Positions 35,512-48,300 of a stretch of 64,000 nucleotides of DNA are shown piece by piece; within the stretch, counting starts at the first letter, position 1; every line of letters starts with the position of its first letter. The notes beneath the pieces were generated by a model. That model worked only from the letters and a program-made list of their open reading frames with translations, searched no databases and had not been told where the DNA came from. The DNA comes from Coturnix japonica. Its lineage: Eukaryota; Chordata; Aves; Galliformes; Phasianidae. Both the position numbers and the translations under genes were made by a program. The stretch spans positions 20,676,470 to 20,740,469 of the forward strand of contig NC_029521.1 of assembly GCF_001577835.2 (NCBI RefSeq), written 5' to 3'.

Positions 35512-36512
35512 CGGTGCTCTTTAACATCTTTATCCGGTGCTCTTTAACATCTTTATTAATGACATCGATGAGGGAATGGAGTGCACCCTCAGCAAGTTTG
35601 CCGATGACACCAAGCTGAGTGGTGCAGTCGATACGGTGGAGGGAACAGATGCCATTCAGAGGGACCTTGACAGGCTGGAAAGCTGGGCTCGGGTGAACCT
35701 AATGAGGTTCAACACGGCAAAGTGCAAGGTTTTGCACTTGGGCCGGAAGAACCCCAGGCACCTGTACAGGCTGGGAGGAGTTGTCCTTGAGAGCAGCTCG
35801 GCAGAAAAAGACCTAGGGGTCCTGATAGATGAGAAACTTAACATGAGCCATCAGTGCGCTCTGGCAGCCCGGAAAGCAAATGGGATCCTGGGCTCCATCA
35901 GGAGAGGGGTGGTCAGCAGGGATAGGGAGGTGATCGTCCCTCTCTACTTGGCTCTTGTGAGGCCCCATCTGGAGTACTGTGTCCAGGTGTGGAGCCCTCA
36001 GTACAAAAAAGATATGGAGATTTTGGAAAGGGTCCAGAGGAGGGCCACAAAGATGATCAGGGGGCTGGAGCACCTCCCCTATGAGGACAGGCTGAGGGAG
36101 TTGGGTTTGTTCAGCCTGGAGAAGAGAAGGTTGCGAGGTGACCTCATTGCAGCCTTTCAATACCTGAAGGGAACTTACTCCCAGGAGGGGAGTAAACTCT
36201 TCGAAAGGGCTGATAATAGCAGGACATGGGGAAATGGTTTTAAGTTAAAAGAGGGAAGATTTAGGTTGGATGTTAGGGGAAAGTTCTTTACTAGAAGGGT
36301 GGTTAGGTCCTGGAACAGGCTGCCCAGTGAGGTTGTGGATGCCCCGTCCTTGGAGGTGTTCAAGACCAGGTTGGACAGGGCCCTGGGCAACCTGATCTAG
36401 TAAATGTGTATGTTTGGTGGCCCTGCTAGGCAGGGGGGTTGGAACTACATGATCCTTGAGGTCCCTTCCAACCCGGGTAATTCTGTGATTCTGTGTGATC
36501 TGTGTGATTCTG
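35512..36512 (+). mobile_element. CR1 LINE, 5'-truncated, relatively young
   Basis: This copy starts inside the reverse transcriptase and runs to the CR1 3' end. It is the only CR1 in the window with a long open frame. Its 3' untranslated part reads CCTTGAGGTCCCTTCCAACC and ends in several variants of the ATTCTGTG octamer at about 36480-36512, as expected for chicken CR1. No flanking target duplication was seen, which is normal for CR1. The 5' junction is marked by a 22-base direct repeat (35512-35533 and 35535-35556). It lies between CALHM1 and CALHM3 and opposes their direction. Confidence 0.92.
35537..36400 (+). CDS. CR1 ORF2 C-terminal fragment (reverse transcriptase)
   Basis: 287 codons are open with a stop near the element's 3' end. 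The fragment contains the RT catalytic motif FADDTKL and the following thumb region with the strongly conserved CR1 stretches [60 protein letters not shown] and [20 protein letters not shown]. The endonuclease and the N-terminal RT motifs are missing through 5' truncation, so it cannot encode an active LINE protein. The open frame probably reflects a recent insertion and not selection. Confidence 0.9.
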   Translation: MLFNIFINDIDEGMECTLSKFADDTKLSGAVDTVEGTDAIQRDLDRLESWARVNLMRFNTAKCKVLHLGRKNPRHLYRLGGVVLESSSAEKDLGVLIDEKLNMSHQCALAARKANGILGSIRRGVVSRDREVIVPLYLALVRPHLEYCVQVWSPQYKKDMEILERVQRRATKMIRGLEHLPYEDRLRELGLFSLEKRRLRGDLIAAFQYLKGTYSQEGSKLFERADNSRTWGNGFKLKEGRFRLDVRGKFFTRRVVRSWNRLPSEVVDAPSLEVFKTRLDRALGNLI

Positions 36513-37653
36513 TATCAAGAAGCAAAACAGATGACGGTAATTAGGAGAAGTAGAAACTGTGGCATCTGAGCATGATGTAAAAGATATGGATTAAAGGGTG
36601 GATCTTGTCTTGAGTCCCAAACAAAGGCTCAAAAAATCTATGAGCCAGAGGTCAGGGGCTGAAGGGTCAGAGACAAGAGGCCACAAAAAGACTGAGTGCC
36701 TGAGCACCCCCCAGTCAACCAAAGCTGCCCTGTGAATAAACTGACCCTCCCATGTGAGCCTTTGTGCACCTGCAAAAAATCTGTGTCACTGCCCTTAAAT
36801 CCTCCTGATTCCTCCCGACACAGCTCACAAAGCTATTGCATGTCTCCTTCTTCGCATTTGTTTTGTGGCCACCCTGAGATGACTTAAGGCCTGAGAACAT
36901 GGAAAGCAGCATGCAAAGGAGAGCTGCGGACCTCTGGTCCGAGCAGGGCTAGGAAAATCGCTGATTTGACTTGTGTGGTGTGGTGAGTTTGCAGCAAAGC
37001 TCAGGCTGAGATTTGTGGTGTCACACCCGGTGATAGTAAACCAGAGCTGAAAATCAAAGTGCGGTGTTCATTTTGAAGGAAAGCACAGAAGCAGTTTAAT
37101 GCACCTAAGCAGCAATACTGGACAGAAATAGCATTTAAAACCATACTATGGCTGAGACTAAGCATCTACAACAGGGACTGGAAAGAGGTGGATGAGAAAG
37201 TAATTGGCATTAGGGGCTCAGAGTTTACATTCAAATAGTGCTGAAACTAAGGATGGATATGTCCAGAGAGCAGATGTAAGGATAATCCTTTGGGTAGATT
37301 GGTTCGTATTAAAATCTATCAGGGAAGTGTCTAAGAACCATGTCCATGGCATGGTGCTGGTGCTTGCAGAGCCTTCTGAGCACCAACCAGCCCAGCCAGA
37401 AGGGTTCTGTCTACAACTTGAGCTACAGATTCTTCAAGATGACAAAAGCACAATTCAGAGCCCTCGGATGAGTATTGTTATGAATGGTGACTGATTCTGG
37501 AACTCTGGGATCTTGAGAGGTGAGTCTTGCTAGTTCTGTGAGAGGTTCTGCTCGATGCCCCAGAGCCCAACCTTTGGACCTGGAGGAAAAGGTGAGCACT
37601 GTGGTCATTTCTCTGCTGGTCACAGCCGTGTTGACTTCAGGACAATCTCCCCT
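36513..37653. other. Region between the CR1 copy and CALHM3
   Basis: About 1.1 kb of unique sequence that should include the 3'UTR of CALHM3 (minus strand). An ATTAAA on the minus strand (TTTAAT near 37096) is a possible but unsupported poly(A) signal. Nothing else was recognised. Confidence 0.45.
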
Positions 37654-39866
37654 TCACACATGGGTGTGCTGGGTGAATTTAGACCTGGCATTGCAGCTAC
37701 CTGCCCATGGTGGAGCAGATCTCTCTTGCCCCAGGGGATGTCTGTGGGTCACCTGGCTCACATCCAAGGGAGGTTTCTCATAGTACCACATTTCCAGAAG
37801 TTTGTTCACCTGATCATGGTCTGTGATGCCCCGGAGAAGATCTTCCTCTCCCTCTTTCTCTGTAGGCAAGATGAAGCTGTGCTGTCTGATTTCTTTCCGC
37901 ATGCTTTCAAAGAAGTGAAGGATGCATTGGTGAGCAAAGAGCCGGCTGTGCTCACAGCAGGTTTCCTCAAAAATCTTCTGCTCGATGTCAATGTAGTTAC
38001 TCCAGTGACGTGTCTGGAGGAGGGCAGCCTGGCTGAAGCAAGGTGTGAGCCAGCGGGCAAGGAAAACAGCTATGATGAGGATCAACACAATGCTCCAGCC
38101 AAGGGCCTGGGTGATAAGAAATAAGCAGAGGAACAGCATCAGCATAAGCAAAAAGACAGGCACAGGCTGTTTGCTTGTACTGCTGAGAAAGGGCTTTGTG
38201 TGGTTGTGTGTTGGGACTCCTGTCTTAATCTGTCCCTTAAATCCAGCTCCTGAAACTGCACTTAGGCTGAGAGTGCTGGGGAGGCTGTCACCTCTTCCCA
38301 GGGAATACGTGACGTTTATCTGTGCATCAGTAGTTCAGTAGAATAACTCTTTGCAAGGAGTTTGGAGCATTTACTTTAAGCATGGAAGTGCCTTAGTTGA
38401 AGAGGACTTGATCCTCTTCTGCTGGCACACATTTATTTCCACTGAGAGCCACCTGCTACCTACACAGGCTCTGAGGCCAAGTGTCCCATTCTCACATAGT
38501 TCCCAAGCAAATTGCTTTCACCATCTCAGCTTTCACTGTCCTTAAAGCAGTGGCTCCTACCTGACAAGTTAGAAAGCTTCTTTGGCCCTAAACAGGCAGA
38601 GTCTTAGCAGGCCCTGATATTCCTCACAACCTGCTTTTTATTATACGGGTTTAGAATGTGCTGGTTCTTTTAGAAGCAAAATCCTGTTAATTAAAAAAAG
38701 TTATTTCCTTCCTTATTTTTCTCTTCCCAGGTGACTTTGGAGATTGTCACTGAGGGCAAAGGCATTTTGGGGCATAAGGCAGCAAAGAGCAGCCCTGATC
38801 CCAGCCAGACCACAGCAATAATGGGCTGAATGAAGAGTGGGTGCCCTGAGCACCTCCCAGCCACCCACCTGGGACCAGCAGCGCAGGTACCTGGACACTG
38901 CCCTGCGGGATGTGCTGTTCCTCATCAGCTCGTCCTCCTTGCAGGGCACCCTGGTGAGCATCTCCTGTGCCTGTGCCAGGCTGGCATTGGCAAAGCCCAC
39001 GAACTTCTTGGGATCCACAGAGCCGCTGAAGGCGCAGATCAGGCATTTGCCATCCAGGAGGGTGACCACAATCCAGACGACTGGGGCAACCATGGCTCGC
39101 TGCATGATGGAGCAGCACATATACCTGAGGGAAAAGAGAGATAGGAGCTCAGCTTCTGTCTGGGAAAACCCCTTTCTTCAAGGCCATTCTCAGTGCCCTC
39201 TGTGCAAACTGTGTTCTGGGTAATGGTTTGTCTGTAACGGGGTGAAGCTGGTTCTCCTCACCATTTTATTGGTCTGTCTGCAATAACTGAGCTGAAGGGA
39301 AGGAAATCACAATGCTGTTGATAAAGAATGACCATGATGGTAATGGCACTCTTTTTGCACATACAAGCATCTCATCTTCTTACACATTTAAGCCCTGGTG
39401 AAAATCCTTCATGTGCAACAGAACACACGTACTGACTGTGCCCCAGACCCCAAACTCATGGGGGGAAGTGTTGGGAAAGGAGCTTATAAGTAGTTAACTT
39501 ACCAGGATGAAAGATACAGAGAGAAAACAGGATAGAGGAGAGGTGGAAAGGAGGGCTCTGCTCCTGGTGCTAACCCCACCTGATGACAGCCTGGTCCTTT
39601 CTCCTGTGTCCCTGTGGCCGCCTCCACTCCTCCAGCATCACCAGAGATTGTCTGTTGAGGATGAAGCCGCAGAAGAAGAGGGCGATGGGGGGCACAAACA
39701 TGATCCCCAAGCCATATGCCATATTGTAGTGGGGCAGGCAGGGACAGCTGAAGTCAAGGCAGGTATAAATCTTTACAGTAGCCAGGGCTAACAGCCCACA
39801 GATCCCGTTCATTACAGACTCTGAGTTGGACTGGAAGTACTGGAAGATCATCCGGAAGCGGTCCAT
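37654..39866 (-). CDS. CALHM3: CALHM3, calcium homeostasis modulator 3 (three exons, 331 aa)
   Basis: CALHM3 is the partner subunit of CALHM1 in the fast voltage-gated ATP-release channel of mammalian taste cells. Exons on the minus strand are 39580-39866 (phase 2 end), 39124-38869 and 38106-37654 with the stop; they sum to 996 nt, 331 residues plus stop (human 344). The start MDRFRMIFQYFQSNSESVMN matches human CALHM3, with A at -3 and G at +4. Visible marks are CPC (41-43), NRQSLVMLEEWRRP, LLDGKC, a conserved sequon ANAS, RVPCKEDELMR and the end TQHTHV (human SQHTDV). The first intron splits the Arg codon of IR|YMCC; the second lies at CWSQ|ALGW, equal to the CALHM1 and CALHM2 intron position. 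The length difference from human sits in the variable C-terminal tail. Confidence 0.95.
38107..38868 (-). other. CALHM3: CALHM3 intron 2
   Basis: This 762-base phase-0 intron has donor CAG|GTGGGTGG and acceptor TATCACCCAG|GCC on the minus strand. No other feature was recognised in it. Confidence 0.88.
39125..39579 (-). other. CALHM3: CALHM3 intron 1
   Basis: This 455-base phase-2 intron has donor ATCAG|GTGGGG and acceptor TTTCCCTCAG|GTATATG on the minus strand. CALHM1 and CALHM2 have no intron here. No other feature was recognised. Confidence 0.88.
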
Positions 39867-42609
39867 TGTGCTCTTCTAGCCAATTCTCCTTCTAGGAAGC
39901 TGTTTCCCTTTGTGCCCCTTTCTGCTCCCTTGGGGAGGAAGAGAATGGAAGAGGATGCACAACTTTCAGAGCTCCTTCTTTCACCCCTTGCTGTCTTCTA
40001 GTATGGCAGATAGTAGTTTCTGTATCTGATCAGGTGAAGAGAGACCAATTTGCTGCTCTTCACCACTGCTGCCACAGTTTCTTTTTGGTGTAGCAGGAGA
40101 AGGACAGGGAGGAGGCAAGAAGAGCGCGCTGGCTTTGAGCCCACCCCATGACCACTCGAACAGATTTCCCTAAATGAAAATTGTCTGAAAGGACCAACCC
40201 TGCAGCCCGGAGGCTGTGAGAACTGATGGCTTTCCCAGTCTAGAACGGCACCTTGTGGTAAAGGCTTTGTACTGCAGAGACATTCTTTGCACATCAGCAT
40301 CTGAGACCTTTGCACTGGGACAGCTCACATTTCCCATAAATGATGCTGGTGTTGAAGCAGGTGAATGACAAAGGAGACCATCTGGTGTAAGAGAGGGTGG
40401 AATGAGAAAGAACCCTGGAGAGAAGTGAATTGCTAAACATGGGCAAACGTTCAAAATGCTTCTCAAAACCAAAAACGCGATTATTTAGCTTTCTCTTGTT
40501 TGACGTGGGCACTGTCCTCTGAGTTAGACAACTGCTGCTTAACTGACAACATGCAGAACTGCTCAGCATGCTTTTGCAGACCCATGTGGGACAGACCTTT
40601 GGTTTTGGCCCACGTAGCAAAAGTGCTGAGCCATGAGGCACTAATTGAGCACTTGGTGGGAGGGCAGGGCCAACCCAGGGGAGCACAGGTGCAAGCAACA
40701 GGTGCAAGCAATACCCCCCGGAGTGACTGCAAGAGGTGGAGCCAGGATCGACCCTTACCACACCTCATTTAAGGGCTGGCAGTGGAAAGGAGAGGGTTTT
40801 GCTGGAGATCTTTGTCTACTTGAGGTCTTCCAAAGGTAGGTGAATTTTCTTCCTTTGTTACTGTATTTTTAGCTGCTGTGTTTGGGCTTGTCATCATTTG
40901 CTGTAGCATAAGATTTTGTCACCCTGCTGCAATTGCTGTACCTTCCATCACGCTGTAGCATTGCTGCCCAACACCACAGCATCAGAGTTCTGGGAAAAGG
41001 ATAGGAACACCCTTCCTTATTCCTTTGTGGGTGTAAAATAGCATTTATGGTTTTATGGCTTCTTTAATTAAGATGATAGTCAGAGTGGTGGTATAGGCCC
41101 AAGAAGTCCTTGCCCTGTAGGTGGGATCCCTTTTGGTGTGGTATAATCTTTTTGCTTTGGGGGAAAAGGATGATTTCACTGATTAAATTTGTGTTGCTGA
41201 TTTAAAGTAGGACAAACTTAGTGGGATGGGGTCAGTTTGGTGGTTGCTTTGCAGTCCCTGTGCTGTTCCAGGCCAGAATTGGTGCTCAGGAGCAGATATT
41301 TCACTCAACTTGTGGTCTGTTGGATCCAGATCATGGCCACCACCTCCTGGTTTACCTCATTAGCAGCTGTTTGCAGTAGTTTATAGTTTTGACAAATGAG
41401 CCCAGGTTGTTGCCCTGCTCCTTTCTGTGCTTCTACCCCATGGGGTGGGGAACATCTGAGTGTTTTTGCAGAGCTGAGCACATCCACAGGTGAAGCAGAT
41501 AATGAGTAACAGACTCTAAATGATTAATGAGATGCCAGCAAAAGTAATGGCAGCATTGTGAGATGTAGTTTGTTTCCACTAATACTGTTCTCTGGAGATT
41601 GGTTGCTCCTGTGTTCTGCCTTGTAACTTCATTAAAGCATCAACAAACAGCTAACTGTCAGTGAGGAAATAGATGACTTAGTTTTGTGTTCTTCTAAAGA
41701 ACTTGTTATATATCGCTCTCCTGGCCATTAAAGCTTAACTTCTCAGCTTATGTGAAAGTCTTCTTTCCTGATCTCTGCATTATCCTAACCTTGACCTGAT
41801 TTGCATCGTTTCTGACTAAGAAAGCTGTTTTCAAGGCCATTTATCTGCTTGGCTTTGAGTTGATGCTACAGCAAAATCAGTTCAGATGGTTTCTGTTCCC
41901 ATCTTGAGTGAAATAAGGAATAGAGTGGAGAATTAGGGAGTCGGGTTGATCCCTTAATATCCTGGCTCAGTGATTTTCAAACTGTTCTGATCTGCTAATG
42001 CATGCACATCTTTTAAGGCAGGTGCAGACCTTGATAGCAGATTTAAGGATGCTGGCATTTGACTAGCTTGGCTTGTTATTTTTCTCAGACTCTTAAAATT
42101 AGGCTCTGGCCCTGGGGAGTCTGCAGTTTGCAGCCTGAAAACCACTGATAACAAACTATTCTTGATGCAGCAGTTTGTCTTCAGTGTGCAGAGGTGTCAC
42201 AGAAACTGCTGAGGTGTTCAGAGGGGAGTGTGGCTTGGCTGAGGAAGCCCAGCTCAGTGTGGTTACCCTGGGCTGGGCAGCCCTTGGTGCTGGCACAGTC
42301 CTACACTGGTGTCACTGCTTCATGCTAGGCCTTCAGTACTGGATTCATGTCTCCTACACCACCAGTTGTATCTGTGCAGTTGTTAATTTATCAAAGACTG
42401 TTAGGTAAGTCAAGGCTAAAGCTCAGTCTGCTACTGTAGTTTTTGCCATCTTCTAGAGAAATTCTTAGTGTGAGAGCTCTTGATGTGTGAACTTTGGCTA
42501 CTCATATCTAGTGTTTGGGTTGGTTTGCTGTCATCCTTCTCCTGGCTGCTTTAATCTTAATTTAACCTGGTCATGTTTCAGTACTTACAGACAGGTTGTG
42601 CTGGGTAAG

Positions 42610-42807
42610 GTTTGGGTTGAATATTAGGAAAACAGCTTAAAAGAGTGGCTGGGCACTTACACAGGCTGCCCGGGAAGGTGATGGAGTTACTGTGCATGGG
42701 GGTTTTCAAGGAACGTGGACATGTTACTTAGGGATGTGACTTGGTGGTGGGTGGATGGTTGGGCTAGGTGGTCTTAGAGGTCTTTTCCAGCCTTTATGAT
42801 TCTATCT
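42610..42807 (+). mobile_element. CR1 LINE 3' fragment
   Basis: The segment carries the CR1 signature TTTGGGTTGAATATTAGGAA, ACACAGGCTGCCCGGGAAGG, GTGGATGGTTGGGCTAGGTG and GTCTTAGAGGTCTTTTCCAG, closing with TTTATGATTCTAT. It is about 200 bases of the 3' end, diverged and non-coding. Confidence 0.88.
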
Positions 42808-45182
42808 TAGTTGACATGTAATGGAAGTAGTACTTTGTTGCCTGTCACCAGCAACTCAAGTAGTAACCATCTGAAGCCTCTTGAATTTACAAAGTGTGAA
42901 CCATAGCACAGATTTCCTGAAGCTCTCATGTGGCCACAGATATGCTGCTATAATGTGAATTCACCTGTTCTTGTTGTAGTTGGGCTTGACTTCAGTGCCT
43001 CTGGGATGCACAAATGATATATGAGTTCACTAGAGACTACCCGGTTAAAGTGACAGATCATTTGTAAGGGATGATACTATATGTCTGTAATTTATATTTT
43101 GAGAAGGGAAGGAGTTTCTAAAAACAAATTATCAGGAAATTTCACTTCCCCTCCTCTCCCTCCCACACCACAGGGAAGTATCTTTAATTGTGGCCTTCAG
43201 AAAAGCTGACTGTGTTTTTGAGGCAGGCACAGAGTTATGAAGAAGAAGCAACCCAATGTCACTCCTGTGGGGTGGGGTGTGGTGCAGTAGAGCTGGGACT
43301 TTAAAACATCCACAGAGCATGTGGAACTGCTGCTCGCAGTAGCTGCAATTCATCTGCAGGCAAAATTAGAGTCCTGTTTCATGAGGTTGTCTTGTCACCC
43401 AGCTCTTGCTCATCCTCGTAGACAAGAAATGCCTTCTCACATCATTAATAGTCTTCTCTGTGTGTATTAATGTGATTTATAGCATGCTGGATGTACTCAG
43501 AACATGCAGAATGCAAGTGCTGTTAATCTGACTGTAGCAATTCTGCATTCCTCCAAGGAAAACAGCAGCCTGCCTTAACTTCTCAGGAGGTCTCTTCCTT
43601 TCACCAACAGCTGATTTCCTCTGTGATAACCACTGAGTTGCAAGTAATCCTTGTGGCAGATTTCATCTATGCTTGGTCATGATAAATGATAAACCAAGTC
43701 ATCCTAGAATGATCAGGATACTTGGACTAATACGTAGAAATTTTCTTTCACTCTCCAAAGTGACATTACCCGCTAATGGGAGGGGAGAGGTGCTGCGTGT
43801 TGCTGTGGGTTTGGGGCTGCAGTGCTGGCCTTTGGCATGTCTCTCTTGACTTCACCTCGGTACATGACTGAAAGAATTCACACATTTTTAGAAGAAGCAA
43901 TTCCAAGACATCAACAAACTTCATCCCAATTGCTGTGTGATTATAAACCAAACAGCCATCCTCACCCCAGCAAGTTCTTATAGTCTGCTAAGGACAAAAT
44001 GGTGCCATCTCCATTTGGTTCTTCACAAAGCAACTCTGCCCTCTGATTCTCAGAGCACAAAATACCTTAGGAAGACAAAATAAGGACTGCGATCCATAAC
44101 CCTACTAACTGTTGTAGACAGTAGAGAAATGGTCTTATAGGGCATGTAATTTTCCATATGCTTTATGTCAAGCCAAATCCTTGTGGTCCTGCCGGCCATA
44201 ATTACCTGCTGTGCCTTCTGTCCTGCAGAGGATACTCATCTCTTTCCTTCCCTTTTTGCAACCTCCTGTCTCTCTCCAACCACTCCTGTGTTTTTGAAGC
44301 AAATAGCCAGCATCACAGTATGTGGGATGACACGATCCTGTGGCATCATAATTACCACACTCTGCTCCTTCATGCTTTAATCAAGACCCTCTGCTGGCAA
44401 ACACTCCAGTCTTGTCTCCTGTTGCTGTGCAATGGGTGCTTGCCCTTTGAGTTGCTTCTTGTCTTTAAACCTCATGAAATTTACCTTTTTTTTTTTTAAT
44501 TATTATTTTTTATTTTTAAGCTGATGGCAGCCCTTCTCTGCAAAATAACATGCTGAAGTGACACTATAGAAAATATATGAGGTTTCAGCCGGGGTCCCTA
44601 GCAGCCTGAAGCTTTCTTGCAGCAAGTTTCCTAGCCAAGGAACAGCACCTCCAGCATCTTCAGCCTGCTGTTCCCCTCACAGCCTTCCTGGTATTTACCA
44701 CATTTTTAACAGCCTCTCCTTCCCATCTGGTCTCCTGCATTTGTTGCTGAGAGCTACCCTTGTTCCTTATGAGTAAATAATCTCTGGGTTGTTTAGGCTG
44801 ATTTTTGGGAGGGAACAAGCTAGCAAACAGTGGCTATGAAATGACAACAAATTTGCTTCGCTGCTGGCTGCCAGGAGCTGACTGTGCTCTGATATTTGTT
44901 GGCTCCAAACCACAGTTTTCTGACCTGAGCAGTGGAGCAGAACCATTAGCCATATAAGTGCAAGGCAGGGGTTGTATTTTGGATTATTTCAGATTATCAA
45001 GTTCTCAATCTCTGGGTCTAGTGTAATCACTGTTTTGTTAGCTTAAATTGAGCTCTGGAAGCAGAGAGAAGCATTTCAACCCTTCTCTTGCTTTCAAATT
45101 CCTTCCCAAAATGAGGTTAGGTCCCACCTCAAAGGGTTCTAACCACTGTAAAGATGGAGAAGGTGAAGGTAATAACTCAGAC

Positions 45183-45346
45183 ATTGGAACAGGCTGCCCA
45201 GGGAGGTGGTGGGGTTGTCATCTCTGGAGTTTTTCAGGACAAGTGTAGATGTGGCACTGAATAACATTGTCTAGAGCAGTCACAGGAATGGGCTGATGGT
45301 TGCATTTGATGATCTTTGTGGTCTTTCTAACCATTATGATTCTATG
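45183..45346 (+). mobile_element. CR1 LINE 3' fragment
   Basis: The segment reads ATTGGAACAGGCTGCCCAGG, GAGGTGGTGGGGTTGTCATC and TTGATGATCTTTGTGGTCTT and ends CATTATGATTCTATG. It is a diverged 3' end of about 165 bases with no coding capacity. Confidence 0.88.
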
Positions 45347-48300
45347 AAAATGCCTATCTTGGCAGTTGGCTGTAACTGCTAGCAATGCTGTAACTAAAGG
45401 ACTCTGACCTTTTCAGTTCGTGGAGAAGAAGGTTGAATGGTGGAATCATAATTTGTAAGCATCTATTTTGGCTGCTGCATCAAATATAAGAACATCTAAT
45501 GAGCTCCACTGGCATGGAACTCGCATCTCAGCAAATTCACACTGGAAAGGAGCTGCAAGTTTTTAATAGACAGCCACTGAAATACTGTTTAAAAAAAAAA
45601 AAAGTTCAGTAATGGGGCAGACTTGCAACTTCAAAGTTAAGGGGGATTTTGCTTTTCAAACATCTTACAGACAGTGAGAATCTCAGCTTTAAGTCTTAGG
45701 CAGGGAAGCAAATTTGCCTTTTGAATCCAGTTTGTAAAACTCTCGTGGAGTCTTTAAGAAGAGCTGATAATGTCAGGAGTATGTTCATCAGTAGATGAGA
45801 GCTGAAAATCTCTATTTGTTGATGTAGTGAATAACGATGGGCAATGCTCAGCCATGAGGCTGTGATGCTGCCTGCAGGATTGTAGTGACAGCATGAACAA
45901 TGAGAGTGGTGCAGTTAGAACTGGAGTATTTATTCCTATGGGAAGGCAGTGTTTAGTCCCTATGTTCACATTCATCAGAGCCCAGAGATGGCATCTGATT
46001 TCATATTGTAATCCTTTGTGCAGACTGGAAATCTGGAGAAAAGAACAGATCTGTCAGCAAGATTATTCAAATAATCCCTGCTGGGGACTTGTGCTTCTCT
46101 TCTATTCTTCCCTGGTTTGGTTGTGCATTTTGAGATCTGTTTTGAAATGCACGCTGGCTGTCAAGACAGAATTAAGGCTGACGTTTGCCTGTGGGGTTTG
46201 TCTTCACTGCTGGGGCAGAATAAAAAGAATAGTTGCACCTGTTTTGCTGAATTCAGCAGTCCCTGATATTTTCCTGGTGAGAAATGCTTCCCATTGTGAA
46301 CACACTACAGGCTGTCTTTGGGAATCAGCAGGGCTACACAATACTAGTCTTGACATCTCTGAAGTTTTGGCTGGTACCCACCATTTGAGCCAAAGAGTAA
46401 AGAAAAACTGTGACTTCAGATGCTAGCAGTGAGCTGCACATCCACTGCCTATGTAGACTGGGATGAGAAGGCGACTGCTGTTATTTCCAGGTCCAGTCAA
46501 GTTCAGTGCAATCAGATAGGAATCCCCATGGAGGCCCTTCCCCTCCCCCATGGAGGGAATTGAGAAGTCAGTCAAAGCATGGGTCTGTCTGGGGTCAGGA
46601 GCTGCCAGCAGCCCATCCAGTGAGAAATGTGCTGTGAGGGAAACAACCTGGACCAAAAAGGTGTTAAAACATCACCAGTCCTCAAATGCAATATGGCTGG
46701 GAAATAAAACCATAAAGTAACTTCACCTGTAGGCAACGCAACAAATACTTTGACAGTTAACTACTGGGTATTGTGCCAGAATTCTTCCTTTGACAATCTA
46801 AAGAATATTTCTAGATGTTGGGCATGTCAAGCACATTTAGGCACACAGACTAGTAGCCCTTAACACATTTGCCCTTCTCTAACTGGCCATGTTTACTGAA
46901 GGTTTGTTTTTCACTGTATTCCCTGAAGAGGCTGATTTCTCAGCAGGGTAGAATGTTGGCTAGCAATGATCTAATTAGAAATCTGGGCACCTCCACTGCT
47001 AATTTGGGAAGTAAATCTAATTAAAAGCAAATATTTGGATGCAGAAATGGGGATGGGATATGAGATTTGCACTGGCATTTGTCATTAGTCCTGATTTGTT
47101 CCTGCTTTAACATAAACCCATTTAGATCTACAAAGACTGCAGGATCTCCTTTGAAAGGGAAATATCCCTCAGATTTTGTTCTTTCATGATGTTCTGTCTG
47201 CCACTTCAGTAGAAATGTCCACCATCTTGACCGTGATGTTGAAACAACTGAAGGGAAAGTCCATTGATGAAGGAATTGTTTTGAGAGAGGAATGACCCAA
47301 AAGTAAAGTGAATAGGTATGAAGACCACTGCAATGCTTGTAAATGTATGGAGGTGGTAGATGCATCTCAGTGTGCTGGGGGAAGTCTGAGTTGTACTTCT
47401 GGGAGTAGGAGTCCAGTCTGCCTGACAGGCAATGATACTCTGAAGAGAAAATCAAAGAGATGATTATTAGCTGTGCTAAAATCCTGTTAGATTCCTCTGG
47501 TAGATCAAAGGACCCTTTAAAGAGGGAGGAGCTGATTCCCCTGGAAATAACTCCTGCTCAGCACAAGGCTTTCATGTCAGTGGTAAGATTTGACTGCTGG
47601 GATATGGTACAAATGTGGTTATTCTCTACTGGTTGGAGTTTTTCTCAGAGGGAGGAGGCACCCTTTGGTTTGCTCTGATGTGCACATGGAGCTCAGCCCC
47701 AATGTGGAGAGCACATGAAGTCTGAGTTAAAAGCAACTTCATCCCTCCCCACCTAAGAGTTGAAGGGCTTTAGGTGAGATTTGCATGCCAGAGCTCAAAA
47801 AAATGTGACCAGCAAGTCTAACAACCTTATTTATTCTATCCTGTTGATAGCTGTCTTCATACTATTTTGAACATAGTTTGTGGGAAACATAAGCAGTGCT
47901 TTGTAAAATGGCTGATAGAAATGTGAAGGATCTCTAAGTTCTGCTCATCAGTGCAGGGTTCAGATCCTTACTATGTCTTCTGTCCTGTAAGTCGACAAGC
48001 TTCGTTCATTAAAATTGAACATCCCAAATGAAGCAAAGGAAGTGATTCTCTTACTTTTGCTGTTTTCCTTGCTCTTTCATATAGTGCTGTTATTGGACTT
48101 GTTATGAAGCTTTTCATACAAGTGAAAGAACAGGAGAAATCAAACAATGGTGAAATAAAGGCATGTCTACAGCTAACTTGATCTAGGCCCATAAAAACCT
48201 GTTTGGGGTGATGTATGAATGGTTAGAGCTGATACTATAGAACTAGTTTGTCATGAAGGATGGAAACTTCATTCCTTCCCCACTCATAGAGAACATCTAT

